This document shows, in pieces, positions 8,084-20,435 of a DNA stretch of 64,000 nt. This stretch comes from Parvularcula maris (GTDB taxonomy: Bacteria > Pseudomonadota > Alphaproteobacteria > Caulobacterales > Parvularculaceae). The notes beneath the pieces were generated by a model. It did not search any database. It was not told the DNA's origin and worked only from the letters and a program-made list of their open reading frames with translations. Position numbers and translations under genes: made by a program. Position 1 is the stretch's first letter. Each line of letters opens with the position of its first letter. Location of the stretch: the NCBI RefSeq assembly GCF_024505085.1, contig NZ_JANIBC010000005.1:62001-126000 (forward strand), in the 5' to 3' direction.

Positions 8084-9477
8084 ACGTTTCCGCGAACTCG
8101 CTGCAGAACCTAGCTGGGCGCTACCGCGAAAAGCTTCTCGGCAGCCCTGCCATGCGCCAGCTTTTCCGGCGTTCGGCCGGAGCGGGAAGCTGGCTAACGA
8201 TCGACATAGCGGTCCAGACCCTACTGAGACTTCTGTCGAACTTCATCATGGTTCGTCTGCTCGCGCCGGAGGCTTTCGGCCTGGTGGCGGTGGCGTTCAG
8301 CCTGGTCACTCTTCTAGGGATGATGACCGATGTGGGGCTGTCAGGGAATGTAATCCGCAGCGATCGAGGTGAGGACCCCGCCTTCCTCAGGACCGTCTGG
8401 TCTACACAGATCATCCGCAACACGACGATCTTCCTTGTCGTGCAGTGTTTGGCGGCCCTCCTCTATTTCAACCAGGGCTCGGTACCGGCGGAAAGCCTCT
8501 ACGCTCTCGACATCACACCGTTTTTTATCAGTGTGGCGGCGTGTTCGATCCTAATAGCGGGGTTCGCCTCAACCACTCTCCTTGTCTCACTCCGTACCCT
8601 GGAGCTGAAGCGGGTCACTCTCATACAGATCACCTCAAAGGTGCTCAGCCTCTTCGTGATGATCGGCGCGGCAGTGCTCGGATGTGGTCCGTGGAGCCTT
8701 CTGATCGGGACGATCTTCCAAACCGTCTTCATCACCATAGCCTCCCATACCATTATTCCCGGTGTTCGGATGGGCTTTGGTTTCGAACGTGCGGCGTTTG
8801 ACGAGATCTTTTCGTTTGGCAAGTGGATCCTTCTGGCCAGTCTTTGCACCTATCTTCTCACCCAAGCCGACCAGGTGCTGTTCGGCTGGCTGTTCGATGC
8901 CCGTACATTCTCCTTATACGGTGTGGTGATGATCTGGGTTCGGGCTGGCACGAACCTCATCAGGACCATCGTTCAGAAGCTCTGTCTTCCTGCCCTTTCG
9001 GAGTGCAGGCGCAACAGCCCTCAACAGCTCATCGGTGTTTATAATCGTTTCCGGCTGATGGCGGACCTCGTCTGCGGCGGTGCGTTTCTGGGCTTTCTCT
9101 TCCTCGGTGAGTTCGCTCTCAATCTTTTCCTTCCTGCCGATTACGAAGAGGCGACCAAGTTCGTCCCCTTCGTCGCTCCGTTGTTCATCGCCCCTTCCTT
9201 CGGCCTGCTGAAGCAGCTCCTTCTCAGCGAGGGAGACAGTCAGACCCATGCGGTCGGCGAGCTGACCGGCGCTGTGCTGGCGCTTATCGGTATTCCCCTG
9301 GCCTATGTCTATTTCGGGACGCTGCCAACGGTCTTCGCCTTCGTCATCCTCAGCCTGGCTGCCGTCCCGATCACGCTCATCAATCTGCGCGCTATTCACC
9401 GCGTGTCGCTATGGGGCGAAGCTCGTATCCTGTTGATGGCAGCGGGCGGCGGTGCCCTCTACCTGATGACCCACTAG
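8080..9477 (+). CDS. Polysaccharide flippase / lipopolysaccharide biosynthesis protein (MOP superfamily)
   Basis: 465 residues, about 12-14 predicted helices. The N-terminal region (SAGAGSWLTIDIAVQTLLR, then FIMVRLLAPEAFGLVAVA) is typical of Wzx-type oligosaccharide flippases and exporters that translocate undecaprenyl-linked sugar units. ATG 8080 overlaps the upstream TGA by the classic ATGA and is preferred over a TTG at 8059. Together with the preceding polymerase it forms a two-gene surface-polysaccharide unit, but no glycosyltransferase gene lies nearby, so the sugar assembly genes must be elsewhere. Confidence 0.82.
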   Translation: MNVSANSLQNLAGRYREKLLGSPAMRQLFRRSAGAGSWLTIDIAVQTLLRLLSNFIMVRLLAPEAFGLVAVAFSLVTLLGMMTDVGLSGNVIRSDRGEDPAFLRTVWSTQIIRNTTIFLVVQCLAALLYFNQGSVPAESLYALDITPFFISVAACSILIAGFASTTLLVSLRTLELKRVTLIQITSKVLSLFVMIGAAVLGCGPWSLLIGTIFQTVFITIASHTIIPGVRMGFGFERAAFDEIFSFGKWILLASLCTYLLTQADQVLFGWLFDARTFSLYGVVMIWVRAGTNLIRTIVQKLCLPALSECRRNSPQQLIGVYNRFRLMADLVCGGAFLGFLFLGEFALNLFLPADYEEATKFVPFVAPLFIAPSFGLLKQLLLSEGDSQTHAVGELTGAVLALIGIPLAYVYFGTLPTVFAFVILSLAAVPITLINLRAIHRVSLWGEARILLMAAGGGALYLMTH

Positions 9478-9570
9478 TCCCGGAACGCCAGGCGCCCAAG
9501 CCCCGTTGATTTCCGCTGCGTGCGGGCCTAACGGCTCAGCCGTTTACGCGCGCTCCGGAGAACCAAGCCC

Positions 9571-12861
<3,291 letters not shown>

Positions 12862-12912
12862 CCCTGCTGCACTGCAGCACCCTTCTTTGACCGTGATTTC
12901 GAGGTGCACCCG

Positions 12913-13389
12913 ATGGTGGACAAGTTCCCTATGACCAAAGCCGGATTCGACAAGCTCGAGGCCGACATCAAGCACCTGAAGAGCGTCGAGCGCCCGGCCA
13001 TCATTCAAGCCATCGCCGAGGCCCGCGCCCATGGCGACCTCAGTGAGAACGCCGAGTACCACGCCGCCAAGGAGCGCCAGTCCTGGATCGAGGGACAGGT
13101 GATGGACCTCGAGGACAAGCACTCCCGCGCGCAAGTGATTGATGTTGCCTCCCTCAGTGGCCCCTCGGTCAAGTTCGGGGCCACGGTGACCCTGATCGAC
13201 GAGGACACCGAAGAGGAGAAGCGCTACCAGATCGTCGGCGAGCTCGAAGCGGACCTCAAGCAGAACCGCATCTCCATCTCCTCCCCCATCGCCCGCGCTT
13301 TGATCGGCAAGGAGGAGGGCGACAGCGTCGAGGTGGCGGCCCCCGGCGGCAGCCGCGTCTACGAGATCGAGAAGGTCGAGTACGTCTGA
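12913..13389 (+). CDS. greA: Transcription elongation factor GreA
   Basis: 158 residues, exactly the usual length when started at ATG 12913 (a GTG three codons upstream is less likely). The N-terminal coiled coil carries the catalytic acidic tip ([17 protein letters not shown]), and the C-terminal FKBP-like domain includes [18 protein letters not shown]. GreA stimulates transcript cleavage by backtracked RNA polymerase. A carB-greA order is common in alphaproteobacteria. A palindromic repeat begins 12 bases after the stop and may mark the transcript end. Confidence 0.96.
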   Translation: MVDKFPMTKAGFDKLEADIKHLKSVERPAIIQAIAEARAHGDLSENAEYHAAKERQSWIEGQVMDLEDKHSRAQVIDVASLSGPSVKFGATVTLIDEDTEEEKRYQIVGELEADLKQNRISISSPIARALIGKEEGDSVEVAAPGGSRVYEIEKVEYV

Positions 13390-13401
13390 GGCATAATTGG
13401 G

Positions 13402-13516
13402 CGTCATCCCGACCGTAGCGTCAGCGAAGAGCCGGGACCCATGGACCGGCTGGTCGCTATATCCCTGATGTTTGGTTCATGGATCCCGGATAAGCCCAAG
13501 GCTTTCCGGGATGACG
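13402..13516. repeat. Palindromic dispersed element, family A
   Basis: The outer ends CGTCATCCCG and CCGGGATGACG are inverted. The inner part contains CGGGACCCATGGACC and a matching GGATCCCGGAT. Two further copies are at 32689-32818 and 53898-54004. All three lie within about a dozen bases of a gene 3' end. Confidence 0.85.
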
Positions 13517-13574
13517 GTGTTCCTGCGACCAACTGGCAGGCGACGTCCCGCACCCGCGCTCTACTTATCCGTGG

Positions 13575-14306
13575 GTGCTTCTTTCGACCCGACACCGCTT
13601 CGTCTTCATCGCCACCCTCAAGACGGCCTCGACGGCTATCGAGGCGGCGCTGGCGCCCCACGCTAGTATCCACATCGCCCACACACGCTTCGGCAAGCAC
13701 ATGACGCTGAGCGAGGTCATGGACCGCTTCGCCTATATCTTCGAAGAAGAGCCCTTCGAGAAGTTCGAGAGCTTCGCCGTGGTCCGCGAGCCTGCCGAGC
13801 GGCTTCACAGCCTCTACCGCTCGCACAAGGATAGCTGGTTCGAGCGGAACAAGCCCGATCGCTGGACAGGTAAGATGAGCTTCACGGAGTTTCTGACGGA
13901 CTGGCTTCGGCGCTATCCCAAGCAGGCCGTTTCGCAGACGGAACAACTCACCGATAGCAGCGGCCATGCCCGCCTCAAGCGCCTCATCAGCTTCGAGCGC
14001 ATGCCGGAAATCTTCCCCGAGTTTGCCGAAAAGCTGGTGCCGGATGCGGAGTTTGCCGCCCTACCGAAGCGGAACGAGAGCCGCTCACAGGACGAGATCA
14101 GCGAGGCCGACCGGCAGTCCGTCTACGACCTCTATGCCGATGACGTCGCCCTCTACCGCCATGTCAGGCGGCAGGAACAGGCGTACCCCCGGTCCTGCCG
14201 TAACGCGGCAGAGCTCCGGGGGCAGCCTGCCCCCAGGCCGGTGAAGGGGAGGAAGAGCTGCTCGCATCAGGGGGACGAACAGCACCGGCCAGGGGTAAAG
14301 GGGTAA
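13575..14306 (+). CDS. Sulfotransferase family protein
   Basis: 243 residues. It opens with the phosphosulfate-binding loop (FVFIATLKTASTAIEAAL, where K-T-A-S-T is the 5'-PSB loop) and then a 3'-phosphate-binding motif (VVREPAERLHSLYRS). These are the two signatures of PAPS-dependent Sulfotransfer_2-like enzymes, which sulfate glycans, lipids or small molecules. The last ~35 residues are basic and low in complexity and may be a frame extension. The GTG at 13575 is the first usable start; part of the upstream sequence belongs to a palindromic repeat. No PAPS-synthesis genes are nearby, so the acceptor is unknown. Confidence 0.78.
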   Translation: MLLSTRHRFVFIATLKTASTAIEAALAPHASIHIAHTRFGKHMTLSEVMDRFAYIFEEEPFEKFESFAVVREPAERLHSLYRSHKDSWFERNKPDRWTGKMSFTEFLTDWLRRYPKQAVSQTEQLTDSSGHARLKRLISFERMPEIFPEFAEKLVPDAEFAALPKRNESRSQDEISEADRQSVYDLYADDVALYRHVRRQEQAYPRSCRNAAELRGQPAPRPVKGRKSCSHQGDEQHRPGVKG

Positions 14307-14365
14307 GGCTAGTCAGAGCGGCTCACAGAACGTTGTTCGCTAGGCGCTCCGAAAAGGTTTCAGTC

Positions 14366-14815
14366 CTAGCCGAGAACTTCGGGCCATTCCTGATCGGCTT
14401 TCTTGATGAAGCCGGGCACGTCGGCGAGCCACTTCTCCTCGATCGAGTCGTTGTAGTTCAGGTACAGGACACCGTCGACGACATTGGCGTTTTTCGGGTT
14501 GCCCGGCGCCAGGTTACCTTGGGCGATCGCCCAGGCGCAGTAGCCGCCGTAAGCCGGGGCGTAGCGAGCCGGGTCCTCTTCGAAGCGAGCGAGGTTCTCG
14601 GCGCTGGCGAAGCGGAACTCGGCACCGTTATAGGTGGTGGAGAACTTCTTCGAGCCCTCGACGCCTTCGCCGTCATGGAAGCTCACGGCATCCCACCCGC
14701 CAACGGCGGTGTTGTTGAAGAGGCCGGTGTGGACAGGGTCGGCAGCATTGGCCGCAGTCGGAACGAAAGCGGCGGCGGAGAAGCCGAGAACGGCAGCGGA
14801 GATCAGTTTTTTCAT
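14366..14815 (-). CDS. Secreted YHS domain protein
   Basis: 149 residues from ATG 14815. The signal peptide MKKLISAAVLGFSAAAF.. ends at A-N-A-A. The mature domain has the YHS pattern: GGWDAVSFHDGEGVEGS, FRFASAENLARFEEDPARY and a conserved YGGYCAWA segment. YHS domains are small folds, often metal-associated, in periplasmic or envelope proteins. The same domain with a signal peptide is frequent in alphaproteobacteria, but its exact role is undefined. It stands alone, convergent with the sulfotransferase. Confidence 0.85.
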   Translation of the reverse strand: MKKLISAAVLGFSAAAFVPTAANAADPVHTGLFNNTAVGGWDAVSFHDGEGVEGSKKFSTTYNGAEFRFASAENLARFEEDPARYAPAYGGYCAWAIAQGNLAPGNPKNANVVDGVLYLNYNDSIEEKWLADVPGFIKKADQEWPEVLG

Positions 14816-15141
14816 CGGTGAGGCATCCCTCGTGGTTGCACATCCTCCTGTTCGAGAAGCGGGCACGAAGGTTACTTCTTTTGTCTCACGGCGCGCAGCG
14901 CCTCCGACGGGGCGAGGCATTCTTAGTAGTGCGCTACCGCTTCGCTACTTGAGCGCATGCGGTCCGGGCACCCGGCCGGGTGCCTTCCAGCGGCGGCGTT
15001 GGTTTACTGGGAACATATTTCGCCGCCGCGCTTTCCTCCCCCTCCTTGTGGGGGAGGTGCCCCATAGGGGCGGAGGGGGACTGTCCGCTAGCGAAATCGC
15101 TGGTTACGGTACCTCCCCTGAAGGGGAGCAAACAAAAGAAC
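14816..15141. other. Intergenic region with palindrome and family C repeat
   Basis: No gene is supported here. It holds a perfect 18-bp palindrome, GGCACCCGGCCGGGTGCC, at 14967-14984 and a GC-rich repeat head at 15031-15127 (CCTCCCCCTCC..GGGGGAGGTGCCCC..). The right edge abuts the nadE stop codon. Confidence 0.7.
15031..15127. repeat. Dispersed GC-rich element, family C
   Basis: It contains GGGGGAGGTGCCCCATAGGG and ends with ACCTCCCCTGAAGGGGA. The same modules, in other order and orientation, occur at 488-630, 56571-56786 and 60020-60065. Confidence 0.75.
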
Positions 15142-16794
15142 CTACCCCTCGAAGCGGTTGACGATGGGATAGCGGCGGTCGCGGCCGAAATAGCGCACCG
15201 AGACTTTCGGTCCGGGGGCGGATTGGCGGCGCTTGTACTCGGCGCGGAACAGCATGGTCTGTACCCGTTTGACTAAGGCTTCGTCGAAGCCGCGGGCGGC
15301 GATCTCGGTGACCCCCGCCTCCTCCTCGATCAGCCCGCGCAGGATCGCATCGAGCACGTCATAGGGCGGAAGGCTGTCCTGGTCGGTCTGGTCGTCACGA
15401 AGCTCCGCTGAGGGAGGTTTGGTCAGCACGCTCTCGGGCACCACCACCCCGTCAGGACCCAGCGCCCAGGAGGGTTTGGCCTGGTTGCGCCATCGGGCGA
15501 GGGCGAAGACCTCGACCTTGTAGACGTCCTTGAGCGGGTTGTAGCCGCCGTTCATGTCGCCGTAGAGGGTGGCGTAGCCCACCGCCATCTCGGACTTGTT
15601 GCCGGTGGTCAGCATCATCGAGCCGAGCTTGTTCGAGATCGCCATCAGCGCCGTGCCTCTCAGCCGGGACTGAAGGTTCTCCTCGGTCAGGTCCGGCGGG
15701 CGGGCGGCGAAGACCTCCGAGAGCATGCCGCTTAGCGCCTCGACGCCGGGCTCGATGGGGATCGTGTCCATCCGCACGCCGAGGGCCTTGGCGCAGGCCT
15801 CGGCGTCGGTCATCGAGCTTTCCGAGGTGTAGCGGCTAGGCAGTCTCACGCAGTGAACGTTCTCCGCACCCAGCGCATCGACAGCGATGGCCGCGACCAG
15901 CGCGCTGTCGATGCCCCCCGATAGCCCCAGCACCACCTGGGAGAAGCCGGACTTTCTCACATAGTCCCGCGTACCGGTCAGAAGCGCGCCGTAGACCAGC
16001 GCCTCGTCCTCGGGCCAGGAGGCGCGCTTGCCTCCCTCAAGGCTGCGCTTCTCTTCGCTGCGGCGCAGGGTCACGATATCCGTTCCCTTGCGGTAGAGGG
16101 GGAGGCTCGACGCCATGTGCGATCCGTCCACGGCAAAACTGCCGCCGTCGAAGATGAGCTCGTCCTGCCCGCCCACTTGGTTGACGAAGATGAGGGGCAG
16201 CCCGGTCTCGCCGGCGCGGTTCTCGGCATGTTCGCGGCGCTCGCGCTTCACCCCTTTGCGGAAGGGCGAGCCGTGGGGGGCGATGAGGACATCCGCCCCC
16301 GCCTCCTTTAGACTGCGGCTGACCTCCGGGAACCACATATCCTCGCAGACCATGACGCCGAGCTTGAAGCCGCGCAGCTCCATCGGCTGGGGGCCTGGGC
16401 CGGAGACGAAGGTCCGCGGCTCGTCGAAGGGGCCGTAATCGGGCAGATGCACTTTGCGGGCAATGCCCCTGATCCTGCCCCGGTCCATCAGCAGGACCGC
16501 ATTGTAGGGGTGGGCCGCTCCGTCCTCGTCGCACCAGGGGCAGCCGACCAGGACGGCGGGGCCGTCGCGCATGGCCTCGGCCAGCTCCTCCGCCCTTCGG
16601 CGGCAGGCGGCGACGTAACTCGTGCGCAGAACGAGGTCCTCCGGCGGGTAGCCGGAGAGCGACAGCTCAGGCGTGACCAGAAGGTCCGCGTCCCCTGCCT
16701 CCGCTTGCGCCTTGAGAATACGCTCGGCATTGCCTTCGAGGTCGCCGACCACCTGGTTGAGCTGAACGAGGGCGAGTTTGAGGATGTCAGCCAC
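15142..16794 (-). CDS. nadE: Glutamine-dependent NAD+ synthetase
   Basis: 550 residues in two domains. The N-terminal nitrilase-type glutaminase (1-~260) has the catalytic Glu in VTPELSLSGYPPED, a Lys in ARKVHLPDYG and the nucleophilic Cys in GVMVCEDMWFPE. The C-terminal NAD synthetase domain has the pyrophosphate loop LGLSGGIDSALVAA and the TTGNKSEMAVGYATLYGD motif. It amidates deamido-NAD with ammonia channelled from glutamine. The gene overlaps its upstream neighbour (16787-17707) by eight bases, so the two are an operon. Confidence 0.96.
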   Translation of the reverse strand: MADILKLALVQLNQVVGDLEGNAERILKAQAEAGDADLLVTPELSLSGYPPEDLVLRTSYVAACRRRAEELAEAMRDGPAVLVGCPWCDEDGAAHPYNAVLLMDRGRIRGIARKVHLPDYGPFDEPRTFVSGPGPQPMELRGFKLGVMVCEDMWFPEVSRSLKEAGADVLIAPHGSPFRKGVKRERREHAENRAGETGLPLIFVNQVGGQDELIFDGGSFAVDGSHMASSLPLYRKGTDIVTLRRSEEKRSLEGGKRASWPEDEALVYGALLTGTRDYVRKSGFSQVVLGLSGGIDSALVAAIAVDALGAENVHCVRLPSRYTSESSMTDAEACAKALGVRMDTIPIEPGVEALSGMLSEVFAARPPDLTEENLQSRLRGTALMAISNKLGSMMLTTGNKSEMAVGYATLYGDMNGGYNPLKDVYKVEVFALARWRNQAKPSWALGPDGVVVPESVLTKPPSAELRDDQTDQDSLPPYDVLDAILRGLIEEEAGVTEIAARGFDEALVKRVQTMLFRAEYKRRQSAPGPKVSVRYFGRDRRYPIVNRFEG

Positions 16795-17707
16795 GAAGCG
16801 CCTCCTCCACCTGAAGGGCTAGAGCGACAGCGCGGCGGCCGTCCTCCCCGGTAACCGTAGGCTCGGCTCGACCACGAACGGCGGCCAGGAAGCTTTCGGT
16901 CCCGAAAGAGAGGGGGTCGCGCAGCTCGGGCGGCAGGTCGTCGCCCTCGAACGCAGCCTTCACCGGCTCGGGCGTGGTGTTGCTGATCTCGCGCTTCAGA
17001 AAGTCGAGATGCACCTCGCCGTCCGGGTAGACGAGGCGCAGGTCACGGGTCGGCTCGTCCTCCAGGCGCGAGGCGGAGAGCTCCGCCCTCACCCCGCCGA
17101 TGGTCATGACCGCATCGACCCGGTCGGCATGAGGCCCTTTCTCGTAGCGGCCCTTCGCCTCGACATGCTCGGCGCGTCCCTCTCCGGTCAGCTTGGCGAG
17201 GAGGTCGAGGTCGTGGATCATGAGGTCCATCACCACCGACACGTCCTTGGCCCGCACGCTGTAGCGGTTGAGGCGGCGCGAGACGATGCGCTCCGGCTTG
17301 CCGCGCCCGAGAAGGCCAAAGCCCTCAGCGACGTAGCGCTCCTGATGCCCGACCTGAAGAATGAGGCCCTTCTCGCGGGCCAGCTCGATCAGCGTGTCCG
17401 CCCGGCCAAGACCCAGCGCGACCGGCTTCTCGACCAGCACGTGGATACCTCGCTCCAGCGCCATCCTGGCGAACTTGTAGTGGGTGGTGGCGGGGGTGGC
17501 GACGGTGGCGACGTCCACCATACCCAGAAAAGCGTCGAGGTCGGAGGTGCCGAGGGCGCCGTGCCGCTCCGCCCCCTCCTTCGCCCGCGCGATGTCGAGG
17601 TCGAAGATCGCGACGAGCTCGGCCTGCTCGCTCTCGGCGTATTTCCCTGCGTGGTAGCCGCCGAACACACCGGCGCCCAGGACGCCTGCCCTCAGTTTCT
17701 CCGCCAT
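16787..17707 (-). CDS. Gfo/Idh/MocA family NAD(P)-dependent oxidoreductase
   Basis: 306 residues from ATG 17707, which has a GAGGG ribosome site about ten bases upstream; the longer open frame is not protein-like. The N-terminal Rossmann fold has LRAGVLGAGVFGGYHAGKY, and the sugar-dehydrogenase signature VEKPVALGLGRAD contains the E-K-P motif. The C-terminal alpha/beta domain carries VVMDLMIHDLDLL, which supplies the H-D substrate residues. Family members oxidise or reduce sugars and related cyclic polyols; this substrate is unknown. The pairing with nadE is through an eight-base overlap. Confidence 0.87.
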   Translation of the reverse strand: MAEKLRAGVLGAGVFGGYHAGKYAESEQAELVAIFDLDIARAKEGAERHGALGTSDLDAFLGMVDVATVATPATTHYKFARMALERGIHVLVEKPVALGLGRADTLIELAREKGLILQVGHQERYVAEGFGLLGRGKPERIVSRRLNRYSVRAKDVSVVMDLMIHDLDLLAKLTGEGRAEHVEAKGRYEKGPHADRVDAVMTIGGVRAELSASRLEDEPTRDLRLVYPDGEVHLDFLKREISNTTPEPVKAAFEGDDLPPELRDPLSFGTESFLAAVRGRAEPTVTGEDGRRAVALALQVEEALRG

Positions 17708-17876
17708 CTTGCGACCCTCTTCGAACGCTGAGGCGTCCATGCGCGGGAGAGCCCCCCCGGCGCAAGCCCTCACCTGCCTCAATCGGGTCCCTCTTGCCTC
17801 AAAATCGCCCCATTTTCTTCGGCGGCTGGCCTTGTTTGTCCGCAACAAGTTTCCTCGGGAACGTGGTGGAGATGAT

Positions 17877-18056
17877 ATGCGGATGCTGTTCGCCAACAAT
17901 AAGCTTTGCGAGGAAGCGCTGGAAGAGGCGCTGCGCGGTCTGCGCGAGACCCTAAGGATGCCGGCCACCGCCGCCGTGCGCCCCAACCCCTTCGGCCGGG
18001 CCATGCCGCTGCTGATCGACAAGGGCCGCTCGGCCACGGTGCTGCGGGTTTTCTAG
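17877..18056 (+). CDS. Small conserved-looking protein, 59 residues
   Basis: It starts ATG-CGG-ATG and ends at TAG 18054-18056. A purine-rich GGTGGAG ribosome site lies 7-10 bases upstream. Third codon positions are overwhelmingly G/C, as in real genes here. The N-terminal half is a predicted amphipathic helix (NNKLCEEALEEALRGLRETL). The C-terminal half reads NPFGRAMPLLIDKGRSATVL, possibly a short beta-rich or membrane-adjacent piece. No family is recognised. It is divergent from the oxidoreductase gene and 137 bases before the H-NOX-like gene, with which it may share a transcript. Confidence 0.55.
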   Translation: MRMLFANNKLCEEALEEALRGLRETLRMPATAAVRPNPFGRAMPLLIDKGRSATVLRVF

Positions 18057-18193
18057 AGTGGTTTGTTGATCGCATTTTCGAACCGCCGAACCGGTATCCA
18101 CTTCGGCGGAGAATGCTCTGCCGGGCCAGGCTTCACGATGCGTTAACCCTGCGGTCACTAAGGTTAAGGCTCTGTTTGGGCTATCTTGGGGCA

Positions 18194-18700
18194 ATGGGAA
18201 TGAAGGGTTTTGCGCTGGCGGCGATCCTCGATGTGGTGGAGGCGAAATCGCCGCCCCCTGCCGCGCCGAAGCCGGAGGGCCGCGTCGTCCGCGCCTTCCC
18301 CGTGGGCGTCACCTACAAGAACCCTTTCCGCACCCAAGGCCTCGCCGACCCTCACCGCCGCGAGACCGAGCAGCTCCGCGCCTATGGCCGCGAGCTCTTC
18401 ACCCGCTTCGCCGCGCAGCACCCTGAGCATTTCGAAGGGGTGGAGGGCGCTCTCGCCTATCTCGAGGGCTTCGGCAGCGGCAAGGTGCGCGAAGGCCGCC
18501 GCTGGACGGTGAAGGCGGACAAGATCGGCGACGGCGTGCTGATGATCGACTACCGCTCCGATGTGCCCCTCCCCGATATGTGCCGCGGTCTGATCGAGGG
18601 CTGCTTCGCACATTTCGGCGAGGAGGCGATGGTCCGTGTAATGCCGGTCGTGGGCGCCAACCCGCCGCGGTATTTCATCGAGGTGCGCAGCGAGGGTTGA
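18194..18700 (+). CDS. Degenerate H-NOX-like protein
   Basis: 168 residues. It can be laid along the H-NOX (HNOB) fold by eye: an MKG start, a helix YGRELFTRFAAQHPEHFEG (residues 64-82) matching the YGRxxxxxFxxxxPxxF block, then YRS (120-122) and the family helix GLIEGCFAHFGEE (132-144). In canonical H-NOX a segment with the proximal heme His follows the first block. Here about ten residues are missing and the site reads EGFGSGKV. The YxSxR heme-propionate motif is YRSDV, with the Arg lost. It therefore probably folds like H-NOX but does not bind heme in the usual way. The start is ATG 18194 (or the ATG two codons later). No cyclase or kinase partner is adjacent. Confidence 0.6.
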   Translation: MGMKGFALAAILDVVEAKSPPPAAPKPEGRVVRAFPVGVTYKNPFRTQGLADPHRRETEQLRAYGRELFTRFAAQHPEHFEGVEGALAYLEGFGSGKVREGRRWTVKADKIGDGVLMIDYRSDVPLPDMCRGLIEGCFAHFGEEAMVRVMPVVGANPPRYFIEVRSEG

Positions 18701-18712
18701 GCTGTCTCTACA

Positions 18713-18831
18713 ACCTCTCCCTGGGGAGAGGTCCAAATCTTCCGATTTGGGGAGAGGGGCAGTAGCTCTCTTCCAGTATCCTCCCCCTCTCTCGACATCA
18801 GAGATGTCGGTCTCTCGCAAGGGAGAGACTA
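18713..18831. repeat. Palindromic dispersed element, family B
   Basis: It starts ACCTCTCCCTGGGGAGAGGT and carries the core palindrome CGACATCAGAGATGTCG at 18793-18809, ending with a GGGAGAGAC word. It is homologous to 25635-25768 and 49694-49825. It fills the gap between the H-NOX-like gene and the converging DAHP synthase gene. Confidence 0.75.
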
Positions 18832-18840
18832 ACACACACC

Positions 18841-20199
18841 CTAAGCCGCCCGCCGCTCCCTCCCCTCACGGAGCTCCTCCGCCAGGGTGAAGGCCAGCTC
18901 CAACGCCTGACTGGCGTTGAGACGCGGGTCGCAATGGGTATGGTAGCGCGAGGAGAGATCCTCCTCGCCGATGGCCTGCATGCCGCCTAGGCACTCGGTC
19001 ACGTCCTGGCCGGTCATCTCGAAATGCACCCCGCCGGGATAGGCGCCCTCGGCGCGGACGAGGTCGAAGAACTGCTGCACTTCTCCGAGGACGGAGGACA
19101 CCCGGCGGGTCTTGTAGCCGCCCACCGCCTTGATCGTGTTGCCGTGCATGGGGTCGGAGGACCAGACCACGCGCCTGTCCTCCTTCGTCACGGCGCGGAC
19201 AAGCGCGGGCAGGTGCTGGGCGATCTTGTCCGTGCCGTAGCGGGCGATAAGGACGATGCGCCCTGCCTCATTGTCAGGGTTCAGAACATCGAGGAGCTTT
19301 AAGAGCTCCGAAGGCTCTAAGGTAGGCCCGCACTTGATACCGATGGGGTTCTGGATGCCGCGGCAGAACTCCACATGGGCGCCATCCGGCTGGCGCGTCC
19401 GGTCGCCGATCCAGACCATGTGAGCGGAGGTGTCGTAAGGGTCGCCCGTCGTGCTATCCGTACGCGTCATAGCCTGTTCATAGCCCAGGAGAAGCGCCTC
19501 GTGGCTCGTGTAGAACTCGACCTCGTTGAGCGCCTTGCTGCCCCCGCCGGTCAGACCGCAAGCATCCATGAAGGCCATGGCGTCGGAGATGCGGTCGGCG
19601 ATCTGCATGTAGCGCTCGTTCTCCGGCCCGCGCGCGAACTCGAGGTTCCAGCGGTGCACGTTGCGAAGCGAGGCATAGCCGCCCTTGGCGAAGGCGCGGA
19701 TCAAGTTGAGCGTCGCCGCCGATTGTCCGTAGGCGCGCAAGAGCCGCTGGGGATCGGGAATGCGCGCCTCGGGGGTGAACTCCATGCCGTTGATGTTGTC
19801 GCCCCGGTAGCTAGGCAGCGTCACTCCTTGAATCGTTTCGGTGGCGGAAGATCGCGGCTTGCCGAACTGGCCAGCCATACGCCCGACCTTCACGACCGGG
19901 ACGGCGGCGCCATAGGTCAGCGCCACGGCCATCTGCAGCAGCACACGGAAGGTGTCGCGGATATTGTCGGCGGAGAACTCCTTGAAGCTCTCGGCGCAGT
20001 CGCCCCCTTGAAGAAGGAACGCCTCGCCCCGCGATACCGCCGCCAGCCGCTCGCGCAGGGTGCGCACCTCACCGGCGAAGACCAGCGGCGGATAGCCTGC
20101 GAGCTCCCGCTCCACGGCGTCCAGCGCGCCCCGGTCGGGATAGTCGTCGGGAATGTGCTTGGCGGGCTTCTCGCGCCAGCTAGCGGGCTGCCAGGTCAT
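18841..20199 (-). CDS. Class II DAHP synthase (3-deoxy-7-phosphoheptulonate synthase)
   Basis: 452 residues from ATG 20199, giving the family N-terminus [20 protein letters not shown]. Conserved blocks seen are [37 protein letters not shown], a [11 protein letters not shown] block, [11 protein letters not shown] and the C-terminal [21 protein letters not shown] with metal and PEP ligands. It catalyses the first step of the shikimate pathway, from PEP and erythrose 4-phosphate. Class II enzymes of this length are the usual plant/bacterial type. The in-frame extension upstream of 20199 runs into a repeat and is not coding. Confidence 0.95.
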   Translation of the reverse strand: MTWQPASWREKPAKHIPDDYPDRGALDAVERELAGYPPLVFAGEVRTLRERLAAVSRGEAFLLQGGDCAESFKEFSADNIRDTFRVLLQMAVALTYGAAVPVVKVGRMAGQFGKPRSSATETIQGVTLPSYRGDNINGMEFTPEARIPDPQRLLRAYGQSAATLNLIRAFAKGGYASLRNVHRWNLEFARGPENERYMQIADRISDAMAFMDACGLTGGGSKALNEVEFYTSHEALLLGYEQAMTRTDSTTGDPYDTSAHMVWIGDRTRQPDGAHVEFCRGIQNPIGIKCGPTLEPSELLKLLDVLNPDNEAGRIVLIARYGTDKIAQHLPALVRAVTKEDRRVVWSSDPMHGNTIKAVGGYKTRRVSSVLGEVQQFFDLVRAEGAYPGGVHFEMTGQDVTECLGGMQAIGEEDLSSRYHTHCDPRLNASQALELAFTLAEELREGRERRAA

Positions 20200-20435
20200 C
20201 TCGGTGCTCCTACTGAAGCGGCGACGGTAGAGAGCGAAAGCGAGCAGTGCAACGTCGGGCGCCCCTCTCCCCGGCGGGGAGAGGGGCTGGGGGTGAGGGG
20301 GCTGCAACCTCAGCAAATGTGTTCGGGGTTCTCAGAACACTGCGTGAGCTGTCGATCACCTGACCGCCTGTAATTTGATGCTGTGGTCCCCCTCACCCTC
20401 GATCCCTCTCCCCCGTGGGGAGAGGGAGGAGTGCC
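20200..20435. repeat. Intergenic region with two family D repeat units
   Basis: Units at 20262-20306 (CCCCTCTCCCCGGCGGGGAG..GTGAGGGGG) and 20388-20433 (CCCCCTCACCCTCGATCCCTC..) face each other. Related units are at 63426-63474 and 63517-63581. No gene is seen. Confidence 0.65.
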
